From: Pseudomonas schmalbachii
Lineage (GTDB): Bacteria > Pseudomonadota > Gammaproteobacteria > Pseudomonadales > Pseudomonadaceae
DNA length: 64,000 nucleotides
NCBI RefSeq assembly: GCF_017589465.1
Contig: NZ_JAELYA010000001.1
Location: 186,001 to 250,000, forward strand
Reading direction: 5' to 3'
Part shown: in pieces, positions 27,626-37,207 of the stretch
Position numbering within the stretch: position 1 is the stretch's first letter
Layout of the letters: each line of letters opens with the position of its first letter
Program-made: the position numbers and the translations under genes
Notes under the pieces: model-generated
Database searches by the model: none
What the model was told of the DNA's origin: nothing
What the model saw: the letters and a program-made list of their open reading frames with translations, nothing else

Positions 27626-29806
27626 ATGATCGAACGAGCACCCCGACATCGACTGCAGGTTGCCAACAGCCTGCTGCGTTTCATCGAGGAAGAAGCCCTG
27701 CCGGGCACCGGCGTGCCGGTGGCGGACTTCTGGGAAGGCTTCGACCTGCTGGTGCATGAACTGGCGCCGACGAACCGCGCCCTGCTGGTCGAGCGCGATC
27801 GCCTGCAGATCGAGCTGGACAACTGGCACCGCAGCCATCCCGGCCCCATCGGCGATCACGCCGCCTATCGCGGCTTCCTCGAAACCATCGGCTACCTGGT
27901 GCCGCAACCGGATCAGGTACAGATCACCACCAGCAACGTCGATAGCGAGATCCGCCAGCAGGCCGGCCCGCAACTGGTGGTGCCGGTGATGAACGCGCGT
28001 TACGCGCTGAACGCCGCCAACGCCCGCTGGGGCTCGCTGTACGACGCCCTCTACGGCACCGACGCGATCAGCGAGGAAGGCGGCGCCGAGAAAGGCCGGG
28101 GCTACAACCCGCGGCGCGGCGAAAAGGTCATCGCCTTCGCCCGCGCCTTCCTCGACCAGGCCGTGCCGCTGGCCAGTGGTTCCCACGCCGACGCCAGCGC
28201 CTATCGCATCGAGGACGGCCAACTGCGCGTGACGCTGGAGGACGGCAGCGTCACCGGCCTGGCCCAGCCGACCAAGTTCCTCGGCTACCAGGGCGACCAC
28301 CTGACTCCCACCGCCGTGCTGCTGAAGAACAACGGACTGCACCTGGAAATCCAGATCGACCCGGCCAGCCCGATCGGCCAGAACGATCCGGCCGGGGTCA
28401 AGGACGTGCTGCTCGAATCCGCCGTCAGCACCATCATGGACCTGGAGGACTCCATCGCCGCGGTCGACGCGGACGACAAGGTGGCGGCCTATCGCAACTG
28501 GCTCGGCCTGATGAAAGGCGATCTCGCCGAGGAAGTGGACAAGGCTGTTGGAAGCTTCATCCGCCGTCTCAATCCGGATCGCACCTACACCGCCGCCAAC
28601 GGCGCGCCGCTGACCCTGCACGGGCGTTCGCTGCTGTTCGTGCGCAATGTCGGCCATCTGATGACAAATCCGGCGATCATCCTCGACGACGGCCACGAAA
28701 TCCCGGAAGGCATCATGGATGCCATGATCACCTCGCTGATCGCCATCCACGACCTGCAGCGCAAGGGCAATTCGCGCAGCGGCAGCGTCTACATCGTCAA
28801 GCCGAAGATGCACGGCCCGGCGGAAGTGGCCTTCGCCGACGAGCTGTTCGGCCGTGTCGAGGACGTCCTCTGCCTGCCGCGCCACACCCTGAAGATGGGC
28901 ATCATGGACGAGGAACGGCGCACCACCGTCAACCTCAAGGCCTGCATCGCCGCCGCCAGCGCGCGGGTGGTGTTCATCAACACCGGCTTCCTCGACCGCA
29001 CCGGCGACGAGATGCACAGCGCCATGGAGGCCGGCGCCATGCTGCGCAAGGGCGCGATGAAGGGCACGCCGTGGATCGACGCCTACGAGCGCAACAACGT
29101 GCTGGTCGGCCTGGCCTGCGGGCTGCGCGGCCGGGCGCAGATAGGCAAGGGCATGTGGGCGATGCCGGACCTGATGGCGGCCATGCTCGAACAGAAGATC
29201 GGCCACCCGAAGGCCGGCGCCACAACCGCCTGGGTGCCCTCGCCCACCGCGGCCACGCTGCACGCCCTGCACTATCACCAGGTCGACGTCGCCGCCGTGC
29301 AGGTCGAGCTGGAGCTGACCGACCACAGCGGCGAGCGCGACGAACTGCTGCGCGGCCTGCTGACGGTGCCCGTGGTCGCCGCGCCGGAGTGGTCCGCCGG
29401 GGAACTGCAGGAGGAGCTGGACAACAACTGCCAGGGCATCCTCGGCTACGTGGTGCGCTGGGTCGAACAGGGGGTCGGCTGCTCCAAGGTGCCGGACATC
29501 CACAACGTCGGCCTGATGGAAGACCGCGCCACCCTGCGCATCTCCAGCCAGCACATCGCCAACTGGCTGCACCACGGCGTGGTCACCCAGGAACAGGTCC
29601 TGAAGACGCTGCAGCGCATGGCAAAAGTGGTGGATGGGCAGAATGCCGGCGACCCGTTCTACCGGCCGATGGCGCCCGACTTCGACGATTCCCACGCCTT
29701 CCGCGCCGCCTGCGACCTGGTATTCAAGGGCCGCGAGCAACCCAGCGGCTACACCGAGCCACTGCTGCACCAGTGGCGCCTGCGCTACAAGCGGGAGGTG
29801 CGATAA
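27626..29806 (+). CDS. glcB: malate synthase G
   Basis: A protein of 726 residues, the normal length of the G isoform; GGAGG lies about 10 nt before the ATG. Conserved stretches include [20 protein letters not shown], with the catalytic acid region, [20 protein letters not shown] and [19 protein letters not shown]. It condenses glyoxylate with acetyl-CoA to malate in the cytosol, using the glyoxylate made by GlcDEF. Confidence 0.96.
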   Translation: MIERAPRHRLQVANSLLRFIEEEALPGTGVPVADFWEGFDLLVHELAPTNRALLVERDRLQIELDNWHRSHPGPIGDHAAYRGFLETIGYLVPQPDQVQITTSNVDSEIRQQAGPQLVVPVMNARYALNAANARWGSLYDALYGTDAISEEGGAEKGRGYNPRRGEKVIAFARAFLDQAVPLASGSHADASAYRIEDGQLRVTLEDGSVTGLAQPTKFLGYQGDHLTPTAVLLKNNGLHLEIQIDPASPIGQNDPAGVKDVLLESAVSTIMDLEDSIAAVDADDKVAAYRNWLGLMKGDLAEEVDKAVGSFIRRLNPDRTYTAANGAPLTLHGRSLLFVRNVGHLMTNPAIILDDGHEIPEGIMDAMITSLIAIHDLQRKGNSRSGSVYIVKPKMHGPAEVAFADELFGRVEDVLCLPRHTLKMGIMDEERRTTVNLKACIAAASARVVFINTGFLDRTGDEMHSAMEAGAMLRKGAMKGTPWIDAYERNNVLVGLACGLRGRAQIGKGMWAMPDLMAAMLEQKIGHPKAGATTAWVPSPTAATLHALHYHQVDVAAVQVELELTDHSGERDELLRGLLTVPVVAAPEWSAGELQEELDNNCQGILGYVVRWVEQGVGCSKVPDIHNVGLMEDRATLRISSQHIANWLHHGVVTQEQVLKTLQRMAKVVDGQNAGDPFYRPMAPDFDDSHAFRAACDLVFKGREQPSGYTEPLLHQWRLRYKREVR

Positions 29807-29834
29807 GCCCCGCATTGAAACGTAGGCTGCAAAC

Positions 29835-29920
29835 GTAGGTTGGTGCTGAGCGCAGCGAAGCCCAACAATCGTTCGAGCCGGCACCAGGGTGTTGGGCTTC
29901 GCGGGCTCAGCCCAACCTAC
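29835..29920. repeat. REP-like inverted repeat, GTAGGTTGG family
   Basis: Both arms are present (GTAGGTTGGTGCTGAGCGCA, then GTTGGGCTTCGCGGGCTCAG to CAACCTAC) between the convergent glcB and fbpC-like stops, where it could end both transcripts. Confidence 0.82.
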
Positions 29921-29933
29921 AAGGTTGCCAACG

Positions 29934-31008
29934 TCAGGCCAATACGTGCGCCTCGCCGATCACCGAAAGGTGCACGGTGCTGCCTTGCGCCGGAGCGAAG
30001 ATGCCGGGGACGCGCACCGGCACGCAGCGCTCCGGCATCTGCCCGGAAGAACCGTTGAGGGGCCCGGTCAAGCGGACGGTGACCGTGCAGTTGCTGCCGC
30101 CGAAGTCCTTGTCCGTCACCACGCCCATGCGACCGTCCAGTTCCGGCGGCGTCGTGCCGATGTCGCTCAGGCGCAGTTGCTCCGGACGCAGCATGATGCG
30201 CGCCGGGCCATGGAATTCGCCGTCGCTGACCGGCAGCCGGCCAAGCTCGCAGTCCGCCCAGCCGCCCTCGATACGCGCCGCCATGACGATGGCATCGCCG
30301 AGGAAGATCGCCGTCTCCTCGTCGCGCGGGCGCAGGTACAGGTGCATCGGCTGGCCGACCTGGACCAGCCGTCCGTGACGCATCACGGCCAGCTGGTCGC
30401 CGAACGACAGCGCTTCCTCCTGGTCGTGAGTCACGAGGATGGCGGTCACCCCGGAATCGCCGAGCACTTGCGCGACCGCCTTGCGCATGGCCGCGCGCAG
30501 GCCTGTGTCGAGTGCCGAGAACGGCTCGTCGAGCAGCATCAGCCGGGGGGTTCTGCGCCAGTGCCCGGGCCAGGGCGACCCGTTGCTGCTGTCCGCCCGA
30601 AAGCTCATGGGGCCAGCGTTCGAGCATTTGTGGGGCGAGGGAGACCATTTCCGCCAGTTGGGCGATCCGCTGGCGTTTCGCCTCCCTGCCGCCGACGAGG
30701 CCGAAGCCGATGTTGCCGGCCACCGTCATGTGCGGGAACAGCGCGCCGTCCTGCGGAACGTAGCCGATCTGGCGCCGGTGGGCCGGCAGGCAGGTCGCCC
30801 CGTCCACCAGCACCTCGCCGCCGAGGGTGATGCTGCCGGAGTCGGGCATTTCGAATCCGGCGATCATCCGCAGCAGGGTGGTCTTGCCGGAACCGGAGGG
30901 TCCGACGATGGCGGTGCGGCTGCCCTCCGCCACCGACAGGCTGACATCGACAACGGCCAGGACATCCTCGTAGAAGCGCGACACGCCATGCACTTCCAGC
31001 GCGCTCAT
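29934..31008 (-). pseudogene. fbpC: Fe(3+) ABC transporter ATPase (FbpC-type), frameshifted
   Basis: From the ATG at 31008 ([15 protein letters not shown]) the frame gives Walker A GPSGSGKTT and signature LSGGQQQRVALARALAQN. It then shifts at a run of six G (plus strand 30545-30550; C on the coding strand). The next frame continues at once with RLMLLDEPFSALDTGLRAAM (Walker B), the H-loop LVTHDQEEAL and a C-terminal TOBE-like domain ending EAHVLA. With five bases instead of six, the two parts join into one normal ATPase of about 357 residues. It may be a true pseudogene, a slippage site or a sequencing error. It follows fbpB and fbpA and overlaps the fbpB stop. Confidence 0.85.
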
Positions 31009-32606
31009 CGGCCTGCCACCCGCTGCGATTGCCGGTAGAGCAGCCAGGTCAGCGGCAGCGACATCAGCACCATGATCAGCGCATAGGGCGCCGCAGCGGT
31101 GTAGTCGATCTCGCTGGTCAACGCCCAGAAGCCGGTCGCCAAGGTGTAGGTGCCGTTGGGTGCGAGCAGCAGGGTCGCGGTCAGCTCGTTGACGATCGCC
31201 AGGAACACCAGCGCGGCGCCGGCTCCCGCGCCGGGCGCGGCAAGGCGCATGGTGATGCCCCAGAGCGCCTGGCTCGGCGTGCGCCCGAGGCTGCGGGCGA
31301 TGTTCTCCAGTTCCACCGGCGCCTGGGCGATCCCCGCGCGCAGGCTGACCAGCGCGCGCGGCAGAAACATCAGCAGGTAGCCGAGCAGCACGGTGATGAC
31401 GGTCTGGTACAGCGGCCGGGCGAAGCGCACCGAGAGTGTCACTACCGCCAGCGCCACGACGATGCCGGGCAAGGCGCTGGAAATGTAGTTGCAGCCTTCC
31501 AGGAATCGGTGGAACCGGCCCGGCGAGCGCACGGACAGCCAGGCGATGGGGATTGCCGCGAGTGTGGTGAGCAGCGCGCCGACCGTGCCGTACAGCAGCG
31601 TCTGGCCCAGTGCCGGAAGGATTTCTTCCAGGCGCCACACCTCGATTCCACCCTCGACCAGCCAGCGGCCCAGGGTGATCAGCGGCACACCAAGGGCCAG
31701 CGCGGCGGTGGCCAGCGGCAGCAGCTGCGCCATGACGGCCGTCCGCCGGCCCAGGCGATGGATTCGCGGCTGGCGCGCGCTGCCCGGACCGAGCCGCGCA
31801 TAGCGCGCCTTGCCGCGCGTGCCCGATTCCAGGATCAGCATCCCCAGGCAACAGAGCGCCAGCACGCCCGCCAGCATGTTGGCTGCGGGGCCGTTAAACG
31901 ACGACTGGAACTGGTCGAAGATGGCGGTGGTGAAGGTGTCGAAGCGGATCAGCGCGAACAGGCCGTACTCCGCCAGCAGGTGCAACCCGACCAGCAACGC
32001 CCCACCCCAGACCGCCAGGCGCAACTGCGGCAGCACCACGCGGAAGAATATCGCCCAGGGCTTCAGACCCAGCGACTCGGCGACATCCTCGATGGATGGG
32101 TCGAGACGCCGCATGGCCGCCGCAGCCGGCAGGTAGATGAACGGAAAATAGGCCAGCACCGAGACCAGCACCGCCGGGAACAGCCCGTGGATGGCCGGCG
32201 CCAGGCTGATCCAGGCATAGCTGTGGACGAAGGCCGGTATCGCCAGCGGCGCGGCGGCGAGCAGCGACCAGCCACGGCGGAAAGCCAGGTCGGTGCGTTC
32301 GGTCAGCCAGGCCAGCGCGACGCCCAGCGCCACCGCCAGCGGAACGGCAAGCACGCCGAGCAGCGCAGTATTCACCAGCAGTTCGGCGACGCGCGGCCGG
32401 AACACCAGTTGCTGGACGGTCGCCCAGCCGGTCTCGACGCTCACCGCCGCGACGAAGGCCAGCGGCGTCAATGCCAGCAGCGACACGACCAGCGCCGAAG
32501 CGGTGACCCAGCGGGCGGCGCCATTGCGCTTCCTGCGCCGCCGGAGAATGGAAAGGTCCGCGCCGACGGGGGCCGTGCTGACGCTCCCCGGCTGCACGGC
32601 GTTCAT
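31005..32606 (-). CDS. fbpB: Fe(3+) ABC transporter permease (FbpB-type)
   Basis: A protein of 533 residues from the ATG at 32606 ([10 protein letters not shown]). It has about twelve membrane segments in two homologous halves, each with a permease loop ([20 protein letters not shown] and [20 protein letters not shown]). This fused two-domain layout is typical of FbpB/SfuB/HitB inner-membrane channels. It lies 2 bp downstream of the binding-protein gene and overlaps the ATPase gene start. Confidence 0.93.
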   Translation of the reverse strand: MNAVQPGSVSTAPVGADLSILRRRRKRNGAARWVTASALVVSLLALTPLAFVAAVSVETGWATVQQLVFRPRVAELLVNTALLGVLAVPLAVALGVALAWLTERTDLAFRRGWSLLAAAPLAIPAFVHSYAWISLAPAIHGLFPAVLVSVLAYFPFIYLPAAAAMRRLDPSIEDVAESLGLKPWAIFFRVVLPQLRLAVWGGALLVGLHLLAEYGLFALIRFDTFTTAIFDQFQSSFNGPAANMLAGVLALCCLGMLILESGTRGKARYARLGPGSARQPRIHRLGRRTAVMAQLLPLATAALALGVPLITLGRWLVEGGIEVWRLEEILPALGQTLLYGTVGALLTTLAAIPIAWLSVRSPGRFHRFLEGCNYISSALPGIVVALAVVTLSVRFARPLYQTVITVLLGYLLMFLPRALVSLRAGIAQAPVELENIARSLGRTPSQALWGITMRLAAPGAGAGAALVFLAIVNELTATLLLAPNGTYTLATGFWALTSEIDYTAAAPYALIMVLMSLPLTWLLYRQSQRVAGR

Positions 32607-32608
32607 GC

Positions 32609-33625
32609 CTACAGCAGCCCGGCCTGGGTCATCAGCTCGACGACCTTCTTGCTGTTCAGGCTGGAGGCATCCACGGCCGGCGCATCGAGCTGATCCAGGG
32701 GCACCAGTTTCGGGTTCGACTGGTCGCCCTCGCCGACGGCGTATTCGAACGAATCGCCATCCTTCAGCACCGCCTGTCCCCCTTTGCCGGTAACCCACTT
32801 GAGGAATGCCTGCGCCTCGTCTGCGTGCTTGCTGGACGCCAGCACACCGCCGCCCGAGATGCTGACGAAGGCGCCCGGGTCCTTGTGGCGGAAGTAGTGC
32901 AGCGCGGTGTTCCTGCTGTTCTCGCCGGTTTTCGACTGGTCGACGAAGCTGTAGTAGTGGTAGATCACCCCGCCGTCGATCTGCCCGGCATTCGCCGCCT
33001 TGAGCACGGCGCTGTTGCCCCGGTAGAAGCTGGCGTTGGCCTTCATCGCCTTCAGCCACTCCAGCGTGGCGGCCTCGCCCTTCTGCGCCAGCAGCGCGCT
33101 GACGATGGCCTGGAAGTCCGCACCGGCCGGCGATGCGCCCCAGCGGCCCTTCCAGTCCGGGCCGGCCAGGTCGAGCAGCGACTTGGGCAGGTCCTTCTCG
33201 GCCAGCTTGTCCTTGTTGTAGACGAACACCGTGGAGCGGGCGGCGATCCCCACCCACTTGCCATGCGCCGGGCGATAGGCCGGCGCCACCTGCGCCACAG
33301 TCTCCGCGGCGACCGGCGCGAACAGGCCGGCATTGTCCACCAGCACCATCGCCGGCGAGTTCTCGGTGAGGAACACATCGGCGGGCGACGCGGCGCCCTC
33401 CTGCACGATCTGGTTGCCCATCTCGCTGTCGCTGCCATTGCGCAGGGTGACCTTGATGCCCGTGTCCTTGCTGAAGCCCTCCACCCAGGCCTTGGTCAGC
33501 GAGGCGTGCTGGGCGTTGTAGACGACGATGCCTTCGGCGCTGGGGGCCGCGAGGGAATTGGCGGCGCCGACGAGTGCGGCGGCCAGGACAGCCAGTTTTA
33601 CCAATGCAGGGGGATGGAGGGTCAT
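32609..33625 (-). CDS. fbpA: periplasmic Fe(3+)-binding protein (FbpA-type)
   Basis: A protein of 338 residues. The start at 33625 ([20 protein letters not shown]) gives a clear signal peptide cleaved after NSLAAP or nearby; a longer frame to 33715 lacks this logic. The mature part begins [20 protein letters not shown], and the ligand tyrosines lie in [13 protein letters not shown]. It captures ferric iron in the periplasm for FbpB/FbpC. A Fur box about 90 bp upstream indicates iron repression. Confidence 0.94.
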   Translation of the reverse strand: MTLHPPALVKLAVLAAALVGAANSLAAPSAEGIVVYNAQHASLTKAWVEGFSKDTGIKVTLRNGSDSEMGNQIVQEGAASPADVFLTENSPAMVLVDNAGLFAPVAAETVAQVAPAYRPAHGKWVGIAARSTVFVYNKDKLAEKDLPKSLLDLAGPDWKGRWGASPAGADFQAIVSALLAQKGEAATLEWLKAMKANASFYRGNSAVLKAANAGQIDGGVIYHYYSFVDQSKTGENSRNTALHYFRHKDPGAFVSISGGGVLASSKHADEAQAFLKWVTGKGGQAVLKDGDSFEYAVGEGDQSNPKLVPLDQLDAPAVDASSLNSKKVVELMTQAGLL

Positions 33626-33711
33626 TTTCCGCGGCTCCGGAACGTGGCTGAGGATCAGCCTGGGGTGGGCAATCGAACGCAATAGCGTGTGGAAGCTAGA
33701 ATCACGGAAGA

Positions 33712-33730
33712 ACAATTATCATTATCAGAA
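33712..33730 (-). promoter_or_regulatory. Fur box upstream of fbpA
   Basis: The minus strand reads TTCTGATAATGATAATTGT. Its GATAATGATAAT matches the first twelve bases of the 19-bp Fur consensus. The position fits the promoter of the iron-import operon. Confidence 0.75.
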
Positions 33731-34156
33731 TTGCCGCGAACCCGTTCTTGTCAAGGCGCACCGGCCTGGCTCCGGCGCCTCCGGACGACCGGCTTGCAGG
33801 CGGGCTTACCGCCACGTCCGCGAAGACAGCGCAGCATCGATCCGCGGACTCAGATAAGTCCTAGGACATCGACGGACTTGTCCTACAGAACCGAACCCGC
33901 TCAGGCCCTAAGGTTGCACCCTTGCAGGCCGCCACTGTTCCCCCTCTGGCCGCCTGGCAAGCAATGGCGAGGTGCTCGGCGGCAGTGCTCGATATCGAGT
34001 TGATCTGCCGCTCTCAAAGGGCCCTTTGGTGTGGCTGCCGATCGTTGGCAGCATCGATGCGGGATCGGTTCCTCTTGCCGGTTTCGCATTTTTTTTGCGC
34101 CCTCCCGGGAGCCCCGATGTTGTAGGAGCAACTGTCTTGCTGCCGAAGGTGCTTTT

Positions 34157-34240
34157 GTAGGGTGGACAACGCGAAGCTTGTCCACCGCTCCGTCACGCCG
34201 CGCCTGATGGTGGAAAAGGCTTCGCCGTTTTCCACCCTAC
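34157..34240. repeat. GTAGGGTGGA inverted repeat
   Basis: GTAGGGTGGACAACGCGAAGC is echoed by the inverted GCTTCGCCGTTTTCCACCCTAC. It is a separate repeat family lying in the 752-bp gap between fbpA and the kinase gene; 33740-34156 shows no gene. Confidence 0.7.
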
Positions 34241-34252
34241 GTAGCGTCACCC

Positions 34253-34318
34253 GTAGGAGCGAGCTCTGCTCGCGAACATCAGCCCCGCAAAAGCTTCGCG
34301 AGCAGAGCTCGCTCCTAC
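34253..34318. repeat. REP-like inverted repeat, GTAGGAGCGAGCTC family
   Basis: GTAGGAGCGAGCTCTGCTCG and its perfect inverted partner CGAGCAGAGCTCGCTCCTAC are separated by about 26 bp, just downstream of the sensor-kinase stop. Confidence 0.8.
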
Positions 34319-34377
34319 AGGAACTCGCCCCACGACGGACTGTAGGGGCCATGCCCGCGAAAAAATGATCGCGCGCA

Positions 34378-35838
34378 TCAGGCCTGCCGGGGCAAGCCGA
34401 AACGGAACGCCGCGCCCCATCCGGGCAGCTCCACCAGCCGTATCTCCGCGCCATGCAGTTGCAGGATGCTCTGCACGATACGCAATCCGAGGCCGCCGCT
34501 GCGGCGTTCGCCCCCGAGGGCGAAGGGGCGTTGGAACAATCCCTCGCGCAGTTCGGGCGGGATGCCGGGGCCGGTGTCGGCGACGGTGACCGCCACCGAA
34601 TCCGCCTGTGGCTGCAGCGACACCTCCACCACCCCGCCCTCCGGCGTGTGACGCAGGGCGTTGTCCAGCAGGTTGGTCAGCACGCGCTCGATCAGCCCCA
34701 GGTCGGCGCAAACCGGCGGCACTTGCGCATCGAAACGCGCCGTCAGCGTCACCTGCCGGTCCTGCGCGGCCAGTTCGAACTTCTGGAACACGTCCTGCAC
34801 CAGATCGGTCAGCGAGAACGGCTCGCGCTCGGGCTGGACGAAGCCGTATTCCAGCCGCGCCAGTTCGAACAGCGACTGCGCCAACCCGCCGACCTTGCGG
34901 CTCTGGTCGAGGGCGATGCCGAGGTAGCGGCGGCGCTCTTCCGGGGTGAGCGTCGCGTCCTTCAGCGAGAGGGTTTCCAGATAGCCATGCAGCGACGACA
35001 GCGGCGTGCGCAGGTCGTGGGAGATATTGGCGATCAGCTCGCGGCGCTCCTGATCCTGTCGGGTCAGGGCGCGCCATTGTTCGCCGAGGCGGGTCGCCAT
35101 CTGGCGGAAGGCGCCGTCGAGCACGGCGATCTCGTCGTTGCCGTCCTTCGCCCCTTCGACAGCCGGCGGCAGCGGCGCCGGTGCGGCGTCGATATCGAAC
35201 TGGCGCACCGTCTCGGTCAGGCGCCGCAGCGGCCGGGTGATCCAGCCGAACGCCAGCAGGCCGGCGACCAGGCAGAGCAGCGCCACCAGCCCGAGCGACC
35301 ACAGCGCGGTGCTCAAGACCTGGTTGGTGGCGCCGCGCTGGACCAGTTTGTCGTGTTCCTCGCCCAGCAGCACGACGTAGATGAAACCCATGTCGCGTCC
35401 GCCGACCCGCAGCGGCGCGGCGCTGAATACCTTGCGCGCGTCCGTGCTGCGCGGATCGTCGCCAAGGATCGGCAGCATGTCGCCGGCCAGGAAGCGCCGC
35501 AGCGGCGCCAGGTCGACGCGCTCGCGGCGCAAGCGGCCAGGTGGCGCGGCGTGGCCGGTGATGCGGCCGGCATCGTCGAGCAGATAGACCTCCACGCTCG
35601 GGTTGACCACCATCAACTGGCTGAACAGTTGGCGCGCGGCGTCCGGGCGGATGCCGCTGGAATCCATCAACTGGCTGTCGCGGGCGATGGTGGCGGCCAG
35701 GTCGCGCGACAGGCCCTGCACCACTTCCATCTCGCGCATCTGGTTGGAGCGCAGTTGCAGCCATGCGGAGGTGCCGGCGGAGACCGCCAGCAGCACGGCG
35801 AACACCAGCGACAGGCGCTGGCTCAGCGTAAGGCTCAC
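34378..35838 (-). CDS. membrane sensor histidine kinase
   Basis: A protein of 486 residues starting at GTG 35838; its first codons overlap the response-regulator stop (GTGA). Order: membrane segment (about 8-28), periplasmic sensor loop (about 30-175), second membrane segment (about 177-200), HAMP, HisKA with the phosphoacceptor His274 in NISHDLRTPLSSLHG, then HATPase with NLLDNALRHT and DTGPGIPPE. With its cognate regulator it probably senses an envelope signal. The divergent exported Msr operon makes oxidative damage in the periplasm the likely cue. Confidence 0.92.
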   Translation of the reverse strand: MSLTLSQRLSLVFAVLLAVSAGTSAWLQLRSNQMREMEVVQGLSRDLAATIARDSQLMDSSGIRPDAARQLFSQLMVVNPSVEVYLLDDAGRITGHAAPPGRLRRERVDLAPLRRFLAGDMLPILGDDPRSTDARKVFSAAPLRVGGRDMGFIYVVLLGEEHDKLVQRGATNQVLSTALWSLGLVALLCLVAGLLAFGWITRPLRRLTETVRQFDIDAAPAPLPPAVEGAKDGNDEIAVLDGAFRQMATRLGEQWRALTRQDQERRELIANISHDLRTPLSSLHGYLETLSLKDATLTPEERRRYLGIALDQSRKVGGLAQSLFELARLEYGFVQPEREPFSLTDLVQDVFQKFELAAQDRQVTLTARFDAQVPPVCADLGLIERVLTNLLDNALRHTPEGGVVEVSLQPQADSVAVTVADTGPGIPPELREGLFQRPFALGGERRSGGLGLRIVQSILQLHGAEIRLVELPGWGAAFRFGLPRQA

Positions 35839-36551
35839 GGCGCGTCCTCCGCCGCTGCGAACTTGTAGCCCCGGCCCCACACCGTGAGGATGCGCACCGG
35901 TTGCGCCGGGTCGGCCTCGATCTTCGCGCGCAGGCGGTTGATGTGGGTGTTGACGGTGTGTTCGTAGCCTTCGTGGTTGTAGCCCCACACGGCATTCAGC
36001 AGGTCCATGCGGGTGAACACCTTGCCTGGCTGGCGGGCGAAGAAGTACAGCAGGTCGAACTCGCGCGGCGTCAGGTCGAGGCGGCGGCCGTCGAGGCTCG
36101 CTTCGCGGGCCAACGGGTCGATGGACAGCCCGCCTTGCGACAGGCTGCCGGCGTCCACCCGCGCGCTGCGCGCCATGGCGTCGGCGCGGCGCAGCAGCGC
36201 CTTGACCCGCGCCACCAGTTCCAGCACGGAGAACGGCTTGGTCAGGTAGTCGTCGGCGCCCAGTTCCAGGCCGAGGATGCGCTGCACCTCGCTGCCGCGC
36301 GCGCTGATGATGATGATCGGCGTGTAGTGCGCCATCGCCCGGGCGCGGCGGCAGATTTCCAGGCCGTCGACGCCGGGCAGCATGATGTCGAGGATCAGCG
36401 CGTCCCAGCCGCCCCGCTCCACCTCGCGCAGGCCTCGGGTGCCGTCGGCGCAGTGCAGCACCTCCAGCTGCTCGTCGCGCAGGTGCAGGGCGAGCAGGTC
36501 GGCGATGTGGATGTCGTCCTCGACGAGCAGGACGCGTCTAGGCTGATCCAT
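35835..36551 (-). CDS. OmpR-family response regulator
   Basis: A protein of 238 residues from the ATG at 36551 (MDQPRRVLLVEDDIH). The receiver has the phosphorylation site Asp55 in LILDIMLPG and the conserved Lys105 in DDYLTKPF. The C-terminal winged helix reads LTPREFDLLYFFARQPGKVF and HTVNTHINRLRAKIE. It is cotranscribed with the kinase and divergent, across 152 bp, from msrB-dipZ-msrA, its most likely target. Confidence 0.94.
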   Translation of the reverse strand: MDQPRRVLLVEDDIHIADLLALHLRDEQLEVLHCADGTRGLREVERGGWDALILDIMLPGVDGLEICRRARAMAHYTPIIIISARGSEVQRILGLELGADDYLTKPFSVLELVARVKALLRRADAMARSARVDAGSLSQGGLSIDPLAREASLDGRRLDLTPREFDLLYFFARQPGKVFTRMDLLNAVWGYNHEGYEHTVNTHINRLRAKIEADPAQPVRILTVWGRGYKFAAAEDAP

Positions 36552-36703
36552 AGGGGATGAATCCTGACTGGCGTGAACCTCATTGTGCGAAATTTCCGAA
36601 CGCCGAGGTATCACGAATTGTTTAACTCCCCGTGAGGACTTCGCGACCGCATCCCCCATAACCTGCCAGCCATCCCGACCACTCCCGCATGGCGGAGGAC
36701 GCG

Positions 36704-37183
36704 ATGAGCACCAGACGACAATTCCTCTTCACCGGCGCGACCGCCCTCGCGTTCGCCGGCCTGCTGCCGCGCTTCGTGGCAGCGGAAAGCTTCGAAGTGG
36801 CCTACAGCGACGCCGAATGGCGCAAGCGCCTGCCGCCGGAGCGCTACCGGATACTGCGCGAGGAAGGCACCGAGATGCCCTACAGCAGCCCGCTCAACGA
36901 CGAGCACCGCGCCGGCACCTTCGCCTGCGCCGGCTGCGGCCTGCCGCTGTTTTCCTCGAAGACCAAGTTCGAAAGTGGCACCGGCTGGCCGAGCTTCTGG
37001 CAACCGCTGGACAACGCCGTCGGCACCCGCACCGACAGCAGCTACGGCATGGTCCGCAGCGAAGTGCACTGCCGGCGCTGCGGCGGCCACCTCGGCCACG
37101 TGTTCGAGGACGGCCCGGAGCCCACCGGCCTGCGCTACTGCATGAACGGCCTGTCGCTGACCTTCACGCCCGATGCGGCCTGA
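36704..37183 (+). CDS. msrB: exported peptide-methionine (R)-S-oxide reductase
   Basis: A protein of 159 residues; GGAGG ends 5 nt before the ATG at 36704. The N-terminus STRRQFLFTGATALAFAGLL is a twin-arginine signal, so export by Tat is expected. The MsrB domain has two zinc CxxC pairs (CAGC and CRRC), the GTGWPSFW stretch and the catalytic Cys in LRYCMNG. It repairs methionine-R-sulfoxide in periplasmic proteins. It is first in a run with dipZ and msrA. Confidence 0.93.
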   Translation: MSTRRQFLFTGATALAFAGLLPRFVAAESFEVAYSDAEWRKRLPPERYRILREEGTEMPYSSPLNDEHRAGTFACAGCGLPLFSSKTKFESGTGWPSFWQPLDNAVGTRTDSSYGMVRSEVHCRRCGGHLGHVFEDGPEPTGLRYCMNGLSLTFTPDAA

Positions 37184-37207
37184 CCTCACCTGCACGAGAC
37201 ACACACC

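Noticed and set aside
29934-30608. A separate 224-residue protein starting MSFRADSSNG
   Set aside because: Its start is an artefact of the frameshift. The sequence is the C-terminal half of the iron-transporter ATPase.
36551-36564. GGGGATGAAT upstream of the response regulator as a MalT-type box
   Set aside because: A single short match at the ribosome-site position without the rest of the 60-bp element seen near 47 kb. Chance is more likely.
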